From Ashinkailepas kermadecensis (Eukaryota > Arthropoda > Thecostraca > Neolepadidae): DNA of 64,000 nt. Shown here in pieces: positions 24,456-34,547 of this stretch. The DNA lies in NCBI GenBank assembly GCA_034440615.1, contig JAOTOM010002944.1, forward strand, positions 1 through 64,000, written 5' to 3'. The number at the start of each line of letters is the position of its first letter. Position 1 is the stretch's first letter. The notes below the pieces were generated by a model that saw nothing but the letters and a program-made list of their open reading frames with translations, was not told the origin of the DNA and did not search any database. The translations under genes and the position numbers were made by a program.

Positions 24456-25092
24456 GCGTGTAAAGAAAATATACGACCTTCAATATACCAGGAGGTGCTG
24501 AGTTGACATCAAAAGTATCGGTAAAGATTTTACTTTATTACTCAACGTTTCGGCCAGGGGCCATCGTCAGGAGTGATCAAAAAAGCTCAAGCTTAACAAT
24601 TAAAAAAAAAAGCACGCGGGGAAAAAAGCGTGCAAAAAGACACGTGGAATGCAGAAAAGCCTCCTCAGTGGTGTAGACACTCACAGAAACTCCAAGCCAG
24701 AAACAAACTATGTCAAGAAGGAATCCTCTGAGGAAGCCCGAGCCGATGGTCCATATACATATCGATGCATACACTCACGCACATATATAGACATATATCC
24801 AATACAACGCGTAATACATACTATATATAATTTATGTTTATGCAATTGTATGTGATATACCAAGACGTCGTTTGCGTGTTTAGTTGCGGCCGTAGATTAC
24901 GTATATGTAGAGATTCGAGGACCTTCAGATCAGCGTTGTCCCTGGCTGTTGCTAGAATTTCTACTTTGAAGTTTGTGTTAGTGTCGCTGTGTTCCATGTT
25001 ATAATGTTTGTCGATCCTCTTAGGCGAACACATGATCCATGTCAACTCAGCACCTCCTGGTATATTGAAGGTCGTATATTTTCTTTACACGC
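24456..25092 (-). mobile_element. Penelope-like element remnant flanked by perfect 54-bp inverted repeats
   Basis: A 54-bp sequence starting GCGTGTAAAGAAAATATACG at 24456-24509 is repeated exactly in reverse complement at 25039-25092. Between them, on the minus strand, lies the end of a GIY-YIG-type ORF, followed by a CCTGACGATGGCCCCTGGCC-GAAACG string typical of Penelope-element ends. The core CTGACGA...GAAAC (24547-24570) resembles a hammerhead ribozyme. The reverse transcriptase part is absent, so the copy is truncated. Confidence 0.78.
24821..25045 (-). pseudogene. C-terminal GIY-YIG fragment of a Penelope-like ORF
   Basis: A 74-codon frame contains FKVEILATARDNADLKVLES and LHIRNLRPQLN. 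This fits the end of the GIY-YIG endonuclease domain of Penelope-like elements, where a conserved Glu and a final Asn follow an Ile-Arg-x-x-x-Pro-x-Leu-Asn pattern. The catalytic start of the domain and the reverse transcriptase are missing, so it is not functional. Confidence 0.7.
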
Positions 25093-25453
25093 GAGACTAG
25101 TGTAGACCAGCCAACATACACCATGCTTCAAAATTACTACGACTACAACATGGCAAACACTTGCCAGCCAAATCTGTAGGCAGACGACTGATTCATAACT
25201 GTCGTTGTTGTGATAAAGCTGACAAGATGTCTGGCGTATTTTGACAACGAACTACAGCAGCTGCGAACGGTATTTCGCCGTGTGCTACTCCCCCCCCTCT
25301 GTATGAGAAGCAGACCAGAGGACGACGATATAGTCACCACACTCGAGACAACAGTGCAATGGCTCCAACACGCCAGACCCCCGCCGCACCAGACCACAAC
25401 ACGCGGCCATCTGGCGTGACAACCACGCCGACGTCACACCAGGCGACACTCAC

Positions 25454-25629
25454 TCGTGGTAGAGCACCTTGCGCGTGGCGGCGTCCGGGAAGTTGGTCTG
25501 GTCGATGATGTCGCCGTAGTTGTGCAGGCGCTCGTCCAGCTGGTGCTGGTGGGCGGCCAGGTGGCAGTTGACCAGGCACAGGCTGACGCCCATCAGCGAC
25601 AGTCGCAGCGCCACCGAACCCTTGTTGCC
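25454..25629 (-). CDS. INPP5K-like: 5-phosphatase exon 4: core catalytic segment
   Basis: It encodes GNKGSVALRLSLMGVSLC, then LVNCHLAAHQHQLDERLHNY and TRKVLYH. GNKG(S/A)V and NCHLAAH are hallmark 5-phosphatase motifs. The acceptor is CTTGCGCAG and the donor is GA/GTGAGT. It enters in phase 0 and leaves two bases that complete Asp with exon 5. Confidence 0.96.
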
Positions 25630-26331
25630 CTGCGCAAGCCCACACGGTCGGTGAGGAGGCTGCAGGTGTGCGCGCACTATCAGATTGTCAAGCAGAAGAG
25701 CCCTGAGTCTGTGCGATGGAGTGGGGTGAGGCCTTTGCCCGGTGGGTGATACACTTTGCCCGGCACAAGTCATACCCAGTGTTTTCAATAGCGCATCAGC
25801 GCATTCCAACACTTACGTGAACCGGGTAGGTGGGCAGATAATGACTACAAGAAAGCTAACTCCGAAAAACTGGAGTTGGGAGTTATGGCCGACCACATTC
25901 GTGAAGGCAGGACTTGTTTGGGGAAGGAATATTTGTTCTTTTTAGGAACAATTCATGTTTGGGACCTATGTAACATACTCAACTACAAAATGGTAGCATG
26001 ACTTATTACATTTTGATTTTGAGGGAGTTTTAAGGAGGCAATTTCCAGCAGAGTAAAATTATGCAATCTGATAATCAAGTGACAAAAATTGTACACTCCA
26101 GACCCACACCTGAACATGTAAAATGTAACACCGTTAGTCATTCATCTAAACATCGATACCAGGACCCACTCACCGACAAAGCTATCTTTCAACCCAAGAA
26201 TGGATTCAGCAACACATCGAGACGAGATTGGACGCAGCCACACACCACCCCTGCATCAGACAGTGGACTCGCCCGCGCATCATCACAGAGCAGCCTTCCG
26301 CCCTTCGCCCAACATCCGACAGTGAACTCAC

Positions 26332-26479
26332 CCACATGCCGCCGAGGCCCAGGCGGACATACTTGTCCTCGAGCTGCCTGACTCGGACCACGAGCCGTCG
26401 GAGGACGTACACGGATAGCACGACACCCTGCAGTCGGCACGTGCGAAGCTTCACGTAGCCGCGGGGAGCCAGAGTCCGT
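26332..26479 (-). CDS. INPP5K-like: 5-phosphatase exon 3
   Basis: It encodes RTLAPRGYVKLRTCRLQG, then VVLSVYVLRRLV and LGLGGMW, which is the conserved run before GNKG. The first base A completes the Lys codon split from exon 2. The acceptor is TGCCGACAG, the donor TGG/GTGAGT, and the exon ends in phase 0. A diverged second copy of the donor region lies 57 bp into the intron. Confidence 0.92.
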
Positions 26480-26499
26480 CTGTCGGCAACAGGTCACGG

Positions 26500-28069
26500 A
26501 CCAACTATGGACGGGGGCTGCCGGGTCATGCGGCGCGACAGCTGGAACGCCGACAACACGGCTTTGTGGGCGCCTGCCCAGGGGATGTGGGGCGCACTGT
26601 GGTAACGGACACAGGCGGATTCAGAGTGGGACCGTGAGTTCATGCCATGTAATGTTTGGAGTCTGAATGTTGGTGGGTCCGGCCTAAAATGTTCCACTAA
26701 ATTAGGTGTTCCCTCAGGAAAACGGGACCCCCCCCCTACAAATCCGCACAGCACACAAACAACACAGCTGCAAGCACTAGCTTCCTCCTTCAGGTAACGC
26801 TTCTCAACGTTTCTGGAGAACATTGGTATTTCAAAAAGAAAGCCAGGCACACGTCCCAGAAATATTCAAAACGGGTATGTTTCACCTTTTACAAGCCCAT
26901 CAGCATCTATGAATTGGTAGTTAGATACCAAGGCCACTCATGAAGATGCATAACAGCACAACGGATGGCATGGCAAAACTAACAAAGCAAACCAATCATA
27001 ATCAATAAGTTACAGTTATAATGGGCCTGGTGAGTTACTATACAGGCACATTAGCAAGTACTGGAAAATCATTGCCAAAGATGAAATGTTGATGCCAGAG
27101 GGGAATTACTTCATAATTCCCGTCGTGGATGATTTGATGTGGTGGTTACGCGCGGATAATTTCCTTTTGATATGGACTTGCTTCTAACTTACATTCATTC
27201 CTCTGTATAATAATTGACAAGGTAAATTCTACAGAACTAATATAAAACACACATAATTTGATGATGCTCCATAGTTTGCTTGAGTAGCTCGCTGTTTCGA
27301 CACATAGCGTGTGCCCACTGGCATAACGTTGTTCTTGTCTCTCGCAATAACACTATTGCATCGTTGAATACAAGTAGTGTATCGCTGCCAATTTCATATC
27401 GTCATCCGTGTCACCGAATCTCGAAACTTCGCACTCGTAACCCCATCATCATACAGTGCACCCCTTGGCTGGCCACGAAAGTAGCATCCTTAGGTCAAAT
27501 TCACTTAGTTTACTGACTTACCATGAATGGAATTTTGAGCAGGATTACAAAAAGCGAAGAGTAGAACTATACATACAAGCATACAACACAATCCCCATCA
27601 AGATCACCAATAACAAATAAAAAAGTAAAAAAAATAGCAAGCACTACACTGAGCTAGGCAGCGAGTCGCCACGCGACGTCTACAATTTGTCCGGAAAAAT
27701 AGAAAGCACGAAGTTCGTAACGACCATCGTCCACAGGACATACGCAATGGTAGGCGGGTGGGGGGATTAAGTCGCACGATTCCCCTTAACCGGGCGTCCC
27801 GAGTATGGCTATGGGAAGAGGGTTAAATAATTATACTTCCCCTTGAATCAGACCAATTGCAGTCAACACGTCAGATAAGCGGCATAACGATGGAAATGTC
27901 AGGGAACAAACTGTGGTATAAAAAATAACACGGAATACACACCATGGATGCAAGTCGCTAAGTTACGTGTAATTTACGCCAGTGTATGTGATTGTAATTT
28001 ACGTCATGAAGAAAGTAAGGGAGCAATCACGTATGGCAGAGACTTCAACACACATTACCCAAGAGTAAT

Positions 28070-28125
<56 letters not shown>

Positions 28126-28270
28126 CAAAATCAGACAATGCAGCACGTGGAAGGCCGATCAATTATTTTCTTCGACGCCAATAAATTATTACCACCAAGG
28201 ACATAGTCTGCCGTACGACCGTGCGTTAGTCGCTTAATATAATGACATACAATAATGAGATAGCGTGAGC
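26500..28270. other. Intronic sequence with an AT microsatellite
   Basis: The intron between exons 2 and 3 is mostly AT-rich single-copy DNA. An (AT)n/(TA)n microsatellite of about 40 bp lies at 28073-28113. I see no other exon. Confidence 0.6.
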
Positions 28271-28274
28271 TTAC

Positions 28275-28352
28275 TTGAACAGAGCCACCCATGGATCATC
28301 GAAGAATGTATCGTAGACGTAGTTCTGTGGCTGTGATTTCACCTCCTGGCAG
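28275..28352 (-). CDS. INPP5K-like: 5-phosphatase exon 2
   Basis: A 78-bp exon encoding CQEVKSQPQNYVYDTFF and DDPWVALFK. Joined to exon 1 it gives IYVIGCQEV, the metal-binding Gln-Glu motif; most relatives have Leu or Phe where Cys stands here. The acceptor is GTGTTCCAG and the donor AA/GTAAGC. Confidence 0.9.
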
Positions 28353-28598
28353 CTGGAACACGACGTTGCAACCGCACTGACACACAATATTAAAACATGA
28401 TGGTACTTAATGTGGTTAAACTGCTTAGGCTGCGATATACAAGCTCTAGTCATACACAGTTAGTCATGTTTAGCATACACTCTACCAGAAAACTGATGAA
28501 ACTAGCGTGGGCAGAAAATAATAGAAGCGACTAAAATCAAATAGATATGGACTGTATCACAGACACACATTCGATACACAAATTGACACTCGACCCAC

Positions 28599-28721
28599 CC
28601 TATGACGTATATGTCCGGTTGTGTTGCCTGGTGCGGGTGGCCTTGCGCGCCGAGCAGTCGATCAAGGTTCGTCTTCTCGTTGGGAAACAGTGTGGCAACA
28701 TTGTAGGTAACCACATGAACT
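28599..28721 (-). CDS. INPP5K-like: 5-phosphatase exon 1 of the visible set: start of catalytic domain
   Basis: It encodes VHVVTYNVATLFPNEKTN and QATQPDIYVI, the N-terminal strand of the domain with the catalytic Asn of TYNVA. The acceptor is TGTTCTCAG and the donor AGG/GTGGGT. The exon begins with the last base of a codon, so at least one further exon with the start codon lies upstream (higher coordinates); I could not find it. Confidence 0.9.
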
Positions 28722-28740
28722 CTGAGAACATATCACGTCA

Positions 28741-28873
28741 TACCGACTGTCACAGAAGCCCGCACACCGTGCTGATTGTCACAGAAGCCCGCACACCGTG
28801 CTGATTGTCACAGAAGCCCGCACACCGTGCTGATTGTCACAGAAGCCCGCACACCGTGCTGATTGTCACAGAA
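28741..28873. repeat. 29-bp minisatellite, 4-5 copies
   Basis: The unit is TGTCACAGAAGCCCGCACAC followed by CGTGCTGAT. It lies about 20 bp upstream of the exon 1 acceptor. Confidence 0.93.
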
Positions 28874-28879
28874 GCCTGT

Positions 28880-29832
28880 AGTATGTCATGCATCAGCAAG
28901 AAATGCAACACAATGATACTGATACTGGAGAAATAAGTGGAAATATTTGCTTTGTATTGATATTCGTCTTCATACTCTCTCCCGGGAAACCTGCCTTCAA
29001 AAGCGCACATGGTGGTTGCAGTCCAAGAATGCACAATTATTTGTGCAGTGTTGCTTCCATGCATGTAGCATTAGTGACACCAACTATTATAGTGTATGCT
29101 CCTTGTGATGCTAAGACCCCAGCGAAATAGTTACCACCATTTACAGTAATTCCAGAATAATCCGTTCTAATATAAAATACAGGTGATCAGACGAAAAGTG
29201 TTTAACATAAAACATTTTAGCACACTCCACCAACTTCATCTCATACTTCTGTGATTCATGTCCTTGAAGTTGATATACCGAACAAGTCCACTGCAATTCA
29301 TGTACGACGAAAATCTAGTTGTGCTAACCATGCAAATAAATGAATGAATAAAGACCAACTAACGAGCTAAATATAAATACTTTAGTTGCAAATGATCAGC
29401 GGAATAATCTGACGCAGTTTTAATCCTAAGATTCTTTGGAGGCAAGGATGCATCAACTGTTTCAAGTCATACAGCTGTTTATCTCTCCAGCTCCAACAGC
29501 ATCTCTGCAGATAGGCACACAATACACCATACCACCATTGTCTGCATAGGAAGAGCTGATTTACAATACTAGTCTGCTGCAATGCTACAATACTTAGCAT
29601 ATACAACCATGATATTTCTAGAGACACATGTCATAAAATGATGGATTTTGTTGGTTTGATTCTCCTCCCAGCCTCAAATAAAACAACATCAGCAGAAAGC
29701 CTCCACTTCTGAAATGCATCAATGGTGAAATGAATACTCCTGCAACCTCAAGTTTGTCAAATATGTGCTGGGAGGTCAGAACACCTTTGACGCAATCTGA
29801 CAAGTATTCTTTATAAATTTAATCCTAGTTAT
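28880..29832. other. AT-rich sequence, no gene seen
   Basis: No frame with recognisable homology. It should lie in the first intron or the 5' region of the phosphatase gene. Confidence 0.55.
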
Positions 29833-30138
29833 TGCTGGGGTGGCTTTATGAACCAGGGTTCTATTGGTAAGCAGAGCTTGTTGCGTGAACCCAAGCCTCA
29901 CCACCCGATCCATGAATTCCTGTTCAACGGCAGAATTTTGACCGAAAGTTTAACGTGCCGTCGATGCACCGACACGGCCGCCCGGTAGCTCGTCCCCGGC
30001 CTTATCAGGCCAGCTGCCAACTGACCCTCCCAGCCGGGGGCTGAATGCGAGCGCATGAAGCGATTCGAACCCCGTGTTGCCAGGACAGGGGAGACCAATG
30101 CAGGCCAGCGCTCTAACCAACTGAGCTACCGGGGTGGC
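29833..30138 (-). mobile_element. tRNA-derived SINE, family 1, copy 1
   Basis: On the minus strand a tRNA-like head carries the A-box GGTAGCTCAGTTGGTTAGAG and B-box GGTTCGAATC. A body of about 220 bp follows (GTCAGTTGGCAGCTGGCCTG, CTTTCGGTCAAAATT), with a 3' end at AAAGCCACCCCAGC. Copies at 55242-55548 and 57038-57346 share the full structure, which proves it is dispersed. Confidence 0.92.
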
Positions 30139-30630
30139 TTCACAGGTCAAGACAAATGTCATGATTTGTCTGGTGCCATGAACACATGACTAATGTGGTG
30201 GTATGAGGTGAGGTCATGTCCTTGGGAAGAGTCGTGGTAATGCTGTCTTCTGAAAAGAACATCATTCTGTCAGACCACTGTTCTTAGCTTCAGTCAGTCA
30301 TCACTAACAAATCCCACCTGATAGGGAGCATATCTAAGTTGGTGACATCTCCTCAGACAGGTAAGGGTCTTTAGATGGAATAGTAATAGTAAGACAAGAA
30401 ATGGCATACTAAAAATGATACAAATACATTGCCTAATACAGCACCAAGGCACAATGCATGAAATGCATAAATTGACACAATACTTACTTCAGTGTTTCCA
30501 TATGACAGTCTTGAGCCATCCCAGACAGTGGGTCAAATATCCTGGCACCTGACAATGGGAACAATTATTATATTACTATCAGTAGTGCATGAATATTCTG
30601 GGCCTTCTCAAGGGATGGCCTTCATCTCTC

Positions 30631-31264
30631 TCTCTCTCTCTCCCCCCCCCCTCTCCCTCCCCCTCTCCCTCCCCCTCCCCCTCCCCCTCTCCCTCTCCCT
30701 CTCCCTCTCCCTCTCCCTCTCCCTCTCCCTCTCCCTCTCCCTCTCCCTCTCCTCTCCCTCTCCCTCTCCCTCTCCCTCTCCCTCTCCCTCTCCCTCTCCC
30801 TCTCCCTCTCCCTCTCCCTCTCCCTCTCCCTCTCCCTCTCCCTCTCCCTCTCCCTCTCCCTCTCCCTCTCCCTCTCCCTCCTCCCTCTCCCTCTCCCTCT
30901 CCCTCTCCCTCTCCCTCTCCCTCTCCCTCTCCCTCTCCCTCTCCCTCTCCCTCTCCCTCTCCCTCTCCCTCTCCCTCTCCCTCTCCCTCTCCCTCTCCCT
31001 CTCCCTCTCCCTCTCCCTCTCCCTCTCCCTCTCCCTCTCCCTCTCCCTCTCCCTCTCCCTCTCCCTCTCCCTCTCCCTCTCCCTCTCCCTCTCCCTCTCC
31101 CTCTCCCTCTCCCTCTCCCTCTCCCTCTCCCTCTTCCTCTCCCTCTCCCTCTCCCTCTCCCTCTCCCTCTCCCCTCCCTCCCTCCCTCCCTCCCTCCCTC
31201 CCTCCCTCCCTCCCTCCCTCCCTCCCTCCCTCCCACCCTCCCTCCCTCCCCTCCCTCCCTCCTC
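30631..31264. repeat. (TCTCCC)n hexanucleotide tract with (CCCT)n end
   Basis: More than 500 bp of CTCTCC hexamers with few interruptions, ending in about 90 bp of CCCT tetramers from 31172. The plus strand is pure pyrimidine apart from one A. All long S/P/L-rich and R/E/G-rich ORFs here are artefacts. Confidence 0.98.
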
Positions 31265-31611
31265 CATTACATCATCATACATTGAAAAGCTAAATGCAGG
31301 ACATGAAAGACAGTTAGACATTTTTTTGGTAAGGGAGTGGTTATATGTTTCTCCATTGCACATTGAGGATATTCAGAATCCACAAGACATAAACAGGCAC
31401 ATGCTCAATGCACATCAAGAGAATCTAAAATGCATGCTCCATGCAAGCCTGAATGCTAATAAGATCCCTATTGTTGATGGGCAATGTCCATGCTTAGTGC
31501 ACTCCCGAGAACAGCCTTGCATGCTCAAGGTCTCATCAAAATATTCGTTAATTTTTTTTATAAAAGGTGTTTTGAGATTTTTTGGGAATTGCTCTTCAGA
31601 ATATGATGTTT

Positions 31612-31955
31612 AACAGCCTGACCTCATGGTGCATTATATAAATTATAGCTATGATAAACTAAGAGGTAAGCAGGTTAGGTTAGGTTAGGTTGGGATGGGT
31701 TGGGTTAGGTTAGGTTATGTTAGGATAGGTTAAGCTACTTCAACCATCTCATTAAGGTATGTGAACCATTTGTAGCATTAGCCAGTCAACCTAACCTCAT
31801 GGCACATTATATAAATTATAGCTATGATAAACCAAGAGGTAAGCAGGTTAGGTTAGGTTAGGCTAGATTGGGTTAGGTTGGTTTAGGTTAAGCAACATTG
31901 ACCATCTCATGAAGGTATGTGAACCATTTGTAGCATTAGCCAGTCAAAGCCTCAG
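31612..31955. repeat. About 173-bp tandem duplication with TTAGG-like tracts
   Basis: A unit containing CATTATATAAATTATAGCTA, then a run of GGTTAGGTTAGG and ending with GTGAACCATTTGTAGCATTA occurs twice in tandem. The TTAGG-type tracts are at 31670-31733 and 31844-31895. A reverse-strand TAACC tract also lies at 32849-32871. TTAGG is the usual arthropod telomere motif, but these tracts are interstitial and imperfect. Confidence 0.88.
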
Positions 31956-33041
31956 TGCCATACCTATGACATCATTACACCATACCAATGGGACATCATC
32001 ATCCAAATTGAAAAGTAAGCATCAGCAGCGAAAATGAGTGGTCACATCTTCTTAGTCATGTTCATAAACATCATATTCTGAAAAAGCATTTCCAAAAGTC
32101 CAAAAACACCTTTTATCAAAAATTTACCAAATATTCTACATTCTGCAGACTGAGCTTTCCTGGTATGTATGTGATTTGGTTACTGGCCTCCAGAGTTAAT
32201 TTTCATGATGTTCATAGGTTGGACTCTTTTCTAGAATATGACCATTAGTTCAGGGTCACAGACTACATGAGTTATAATCCCAATTGGCAGGATGGTATTC
32301 AATTGCATTTATTATCACATCACATCTGATAAGTATTTATATGTATTCTGATTTGATATGTATTTGGGAATTTTGTACTTTAGGTTGCTCATATTATTTT
32401 GGGAAGAATGAGGTAAAGTTGCACTTTAAGTAATCTTTGAAGTCTTGGCATGCCTTTTTGGTTAGTTGTTTGGGCTTTAGGGCACTTTGACCAGAATGGC
32501 ATTCCTTTTTGTGATGCAATGTTTATGAATGTGGTCAACATGATGTGACAACTCATTTCACCTGCAAATACATACTTTTCAGTTGACAGACAAAATAACA
32601 CCAAAAGAGGCTTGGCATTGGGTAACATAGCACAAAACAATCTTCAAAAGAAAGAAAAAGAAATGTAACATAGCCTAACCAAACCTGAACACATAAACAT
32701 TTCAGAAAAAAACATAAACATAAACTTCCATTTCAGAAAAAAGCCAAAATTATCTAGCTTTTTCTTTAAAATCTTCAAATAACGTAGTTCAATTTATTGA
32801 TGAAGTAAAAAAAATCCTCTTAACATGTTTCAAACTAAAAATAAAAGCCTTACCTAACCTAACCTAACCCATTGTTTGCTTCATGGAGGTAAAATGTGTG
32901 TAAGACTTGACCTATATATGCCTCAAAATGCAATAATGTCACACATGTTTAAATGATAGGCTTATTAATGTGATTAAAATGGTGTGATCACTGCACTGAT
33001 GTTCTCACCATGGTATGCTACCATGCTAGCATACCATTCCT
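31956..33041. other. AT-rich sequence, no gene seen
   Basis: No exon or RNA supported, apart from the short TAACC tract near 32860. Confidence 0.55.
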
Positions 33042-33058
33042 TCCATTGTGCATGTCAG

Positions 33059-33216
33059 TTGGTTATTGGTTTTACGACACATCGACCGTTGAGTCATGTA
33101 GCGTCGCCAATCTCTCACGCTGATTGGTCGCGGGCGAAGAGTAGCGACAGGTGAGAATCGAACCCACAACCTTTCGATTGTGAGATGAGCATCTTACCCC
33201 TAGACCACTCGTCCCC
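33059..33216 (-). mobile_element. tRNA-derived SINE, family 2, with perfect 17-bp target duplication
   Basis: On the minus strand a tRNA-like head shows GTGGTCTAGGGGTAAGATGC, anticodon-arm sequence and B-box GGGTTCGATTC, followed by an 85-bp tail ending near GTAAAACCAATAACC. The insertion is flanked by identical TCCATTGTGCATGTCAG at 33042-33058 and 33217-33233. This is direct proof of a recent retroposition. Confidence 0.93.
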
Positions 33217-33233
33217 TCCATTGTGCATGTCAG

Positions 33234-34284
33234 ACAACACAAGTATTGCACAACTAGGTATGCCAGAAACAAAGCATCTTCAATCATGACTTAGGAGTGT
33301 TGAATTGCTCATTCACAAAGTCTGAGAGGTGCCAGGTATGGCTACAGGTGAGCTATGGCATAACTACCAAAACTACAATAATACCAATACATATGCCTAT
33401 GAATCTACATAGTTACAACTTACATATGCCTCTTACTCTAGCAAACAACAAATGGAAAGAAGTCATCAGGTAAGAAATTGTCATTCATATGCACATTTCA
33501 AAAGAACAGAGTCATACATTAAGAGCACACACAATAAGGCAGCAAAGTACCTACGTCTATGGAAGTCATGTTTTGGTTTCAAAACACCATAAGCCCCATC
33601 CCAAGCAAGCCAGGTACAAGGCACAAGTCATCTCGATAGCTCCCTGGGGTAGGCGATTACCATCTACGTGCACAACCACGATTTTCCCCCTGTCCCTTTA
33701 CATGTATGCCCACCTACCTAGTACCTACCTAGGTTTTCAGAAAGTTTTGGTTAAAAAACAAAAAGGCAAAAAAAACGCACTCAATTGGGTGTGTTGCGAT
33801 TGACGACTGACCTTGGCCAAAATAATGTCACTGGTGCGCCAAGAATACCACAAAACCAGATAGAATACTCTGCCGGTATATAGCGCCTTGACTCTGCCTA
33901 TCAAATGGGAATGCTGATGATAGCAGCAACGATTCTCTGCGATGGCTCCATTACGGATTTCATTCTGGAGAGTGGGGAGCGTGATTCACTCGACCTCTGC
34001 CAGTGCAATTTGTTTCGATTTTTTCACTTAGGGCATATCGACAAGAGGGCTCCAGAAATTCCCGAAAAAGACACTTTGGGTGTATTAAAATGGCACTTTT
34101 TTCAGATCATTGTGAAAAACACCACAACTAATTTTGGTTAGGGTAAAGTACGAAAATACCCTATATCAGGAGTGGATCAAATAATTGTCATTAAGTAGGC
34201 CCATTTGTTTTGACAGGTGCTACTGCGGAAGTACCTGGAGCCTTTTCCTTCCAAGGGGCGCATCTGGTTGAACAAAGTCGTGCG
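33234..34284. other. Sequence without supported gene
   Basis: AT-rich DNA. A protein-like frame near 34217-34270 was considered and rejected. Confidence 0.5.
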
Positions 34285-34500
34285 GGGTACATTCGAGCCT
34301 TCCCGGAGGGGCAGCCTGAGTGCACCCCGCACCCATTTGTTAAAAGTCACCGGATATCGGCTGCTATGTTTTCAAGGGGGTTCATTTTTGTTGTATTTAA
34401 ATCATTAGCGACAACTTCATTCTCCTGTGAAGGGGACCATCTACCACCATCGTTCATACGTAACCGGATTTCAACTCTTGTATTCCTTGATAGACGTCTC
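34285..34500 (+). repeat. Dispersed repeat arm, related to 51577-51790
   Basis: The segment with TTAAAAGTCACCGGATATCG, TTTTCAAGGGGG and CTACCACCATCGTTCATACG aligns, with divergence, to 51600-51790. In both places a decayed GGCCCC-rich array lies beyond it in the same direction. Confidence 0.7.
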
Positions 34501-34547
34501 ACACTGCTCAAGTTGCTTCTGCACGAATCGCTTAATAATGTAAGATA

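Larger units (their letters stand above)
3238..28721 (-). other. INPP5K-like: Gene span: INPP5J/INPP5K-type phosphoinositide 5-phosphatase (partial)
   Basis: Eight minus-strand exons (28599-28721, 28275-28352, 26332-26479, 25454-25629, 21208-21447, 17576-17729, 16959-17096, 3238-3355) join in phase at GT-AG borders into about 391 codons. They contain the 5-phosphatase landmarks in order: VVTYNVA, IYVIGCQE, GNKGSVALRL, NCHLAAH, WMGDMNFR, PAWTDRIL and SDHQPV. A C-terminal SKICH domain follows (VWDWIGLFR, EYLAYIWA). Family knowledge: such enzymes remove the 5-phosphate of PI(4,5)P2 and PI(3,4,5)P3, and the SKICH domain targets membranes. INPP5K is about 450 residues, so only a short N-terminus and the tail are missing. 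The choice between INPP5K and INPP5J orthology is not settled. The introns are stuffed with minisatellites. Confidence 0.9.

Noticed and set aside
29958..30162. Functional tRNA gene in the SINE head
   Set aside because: The segment has tRNA boxes, but the flanking 220-bp body is shared by three copies, which makes it a SINE.
30492..31613. Ser/Pro/Leu-repeat ORF of 373 residues
   Set aside because: Translation of the CTCTCC hexanucleotide tract.
34217..34408. Possible exon (LLRKYLEPFPSKGRIWLNKV) after a TTTTGACAG acceptor
   Set aside because: Its second half overlaps a dispersed repeat arm shared with 51.6 kb, and two frames look equally protein-like.
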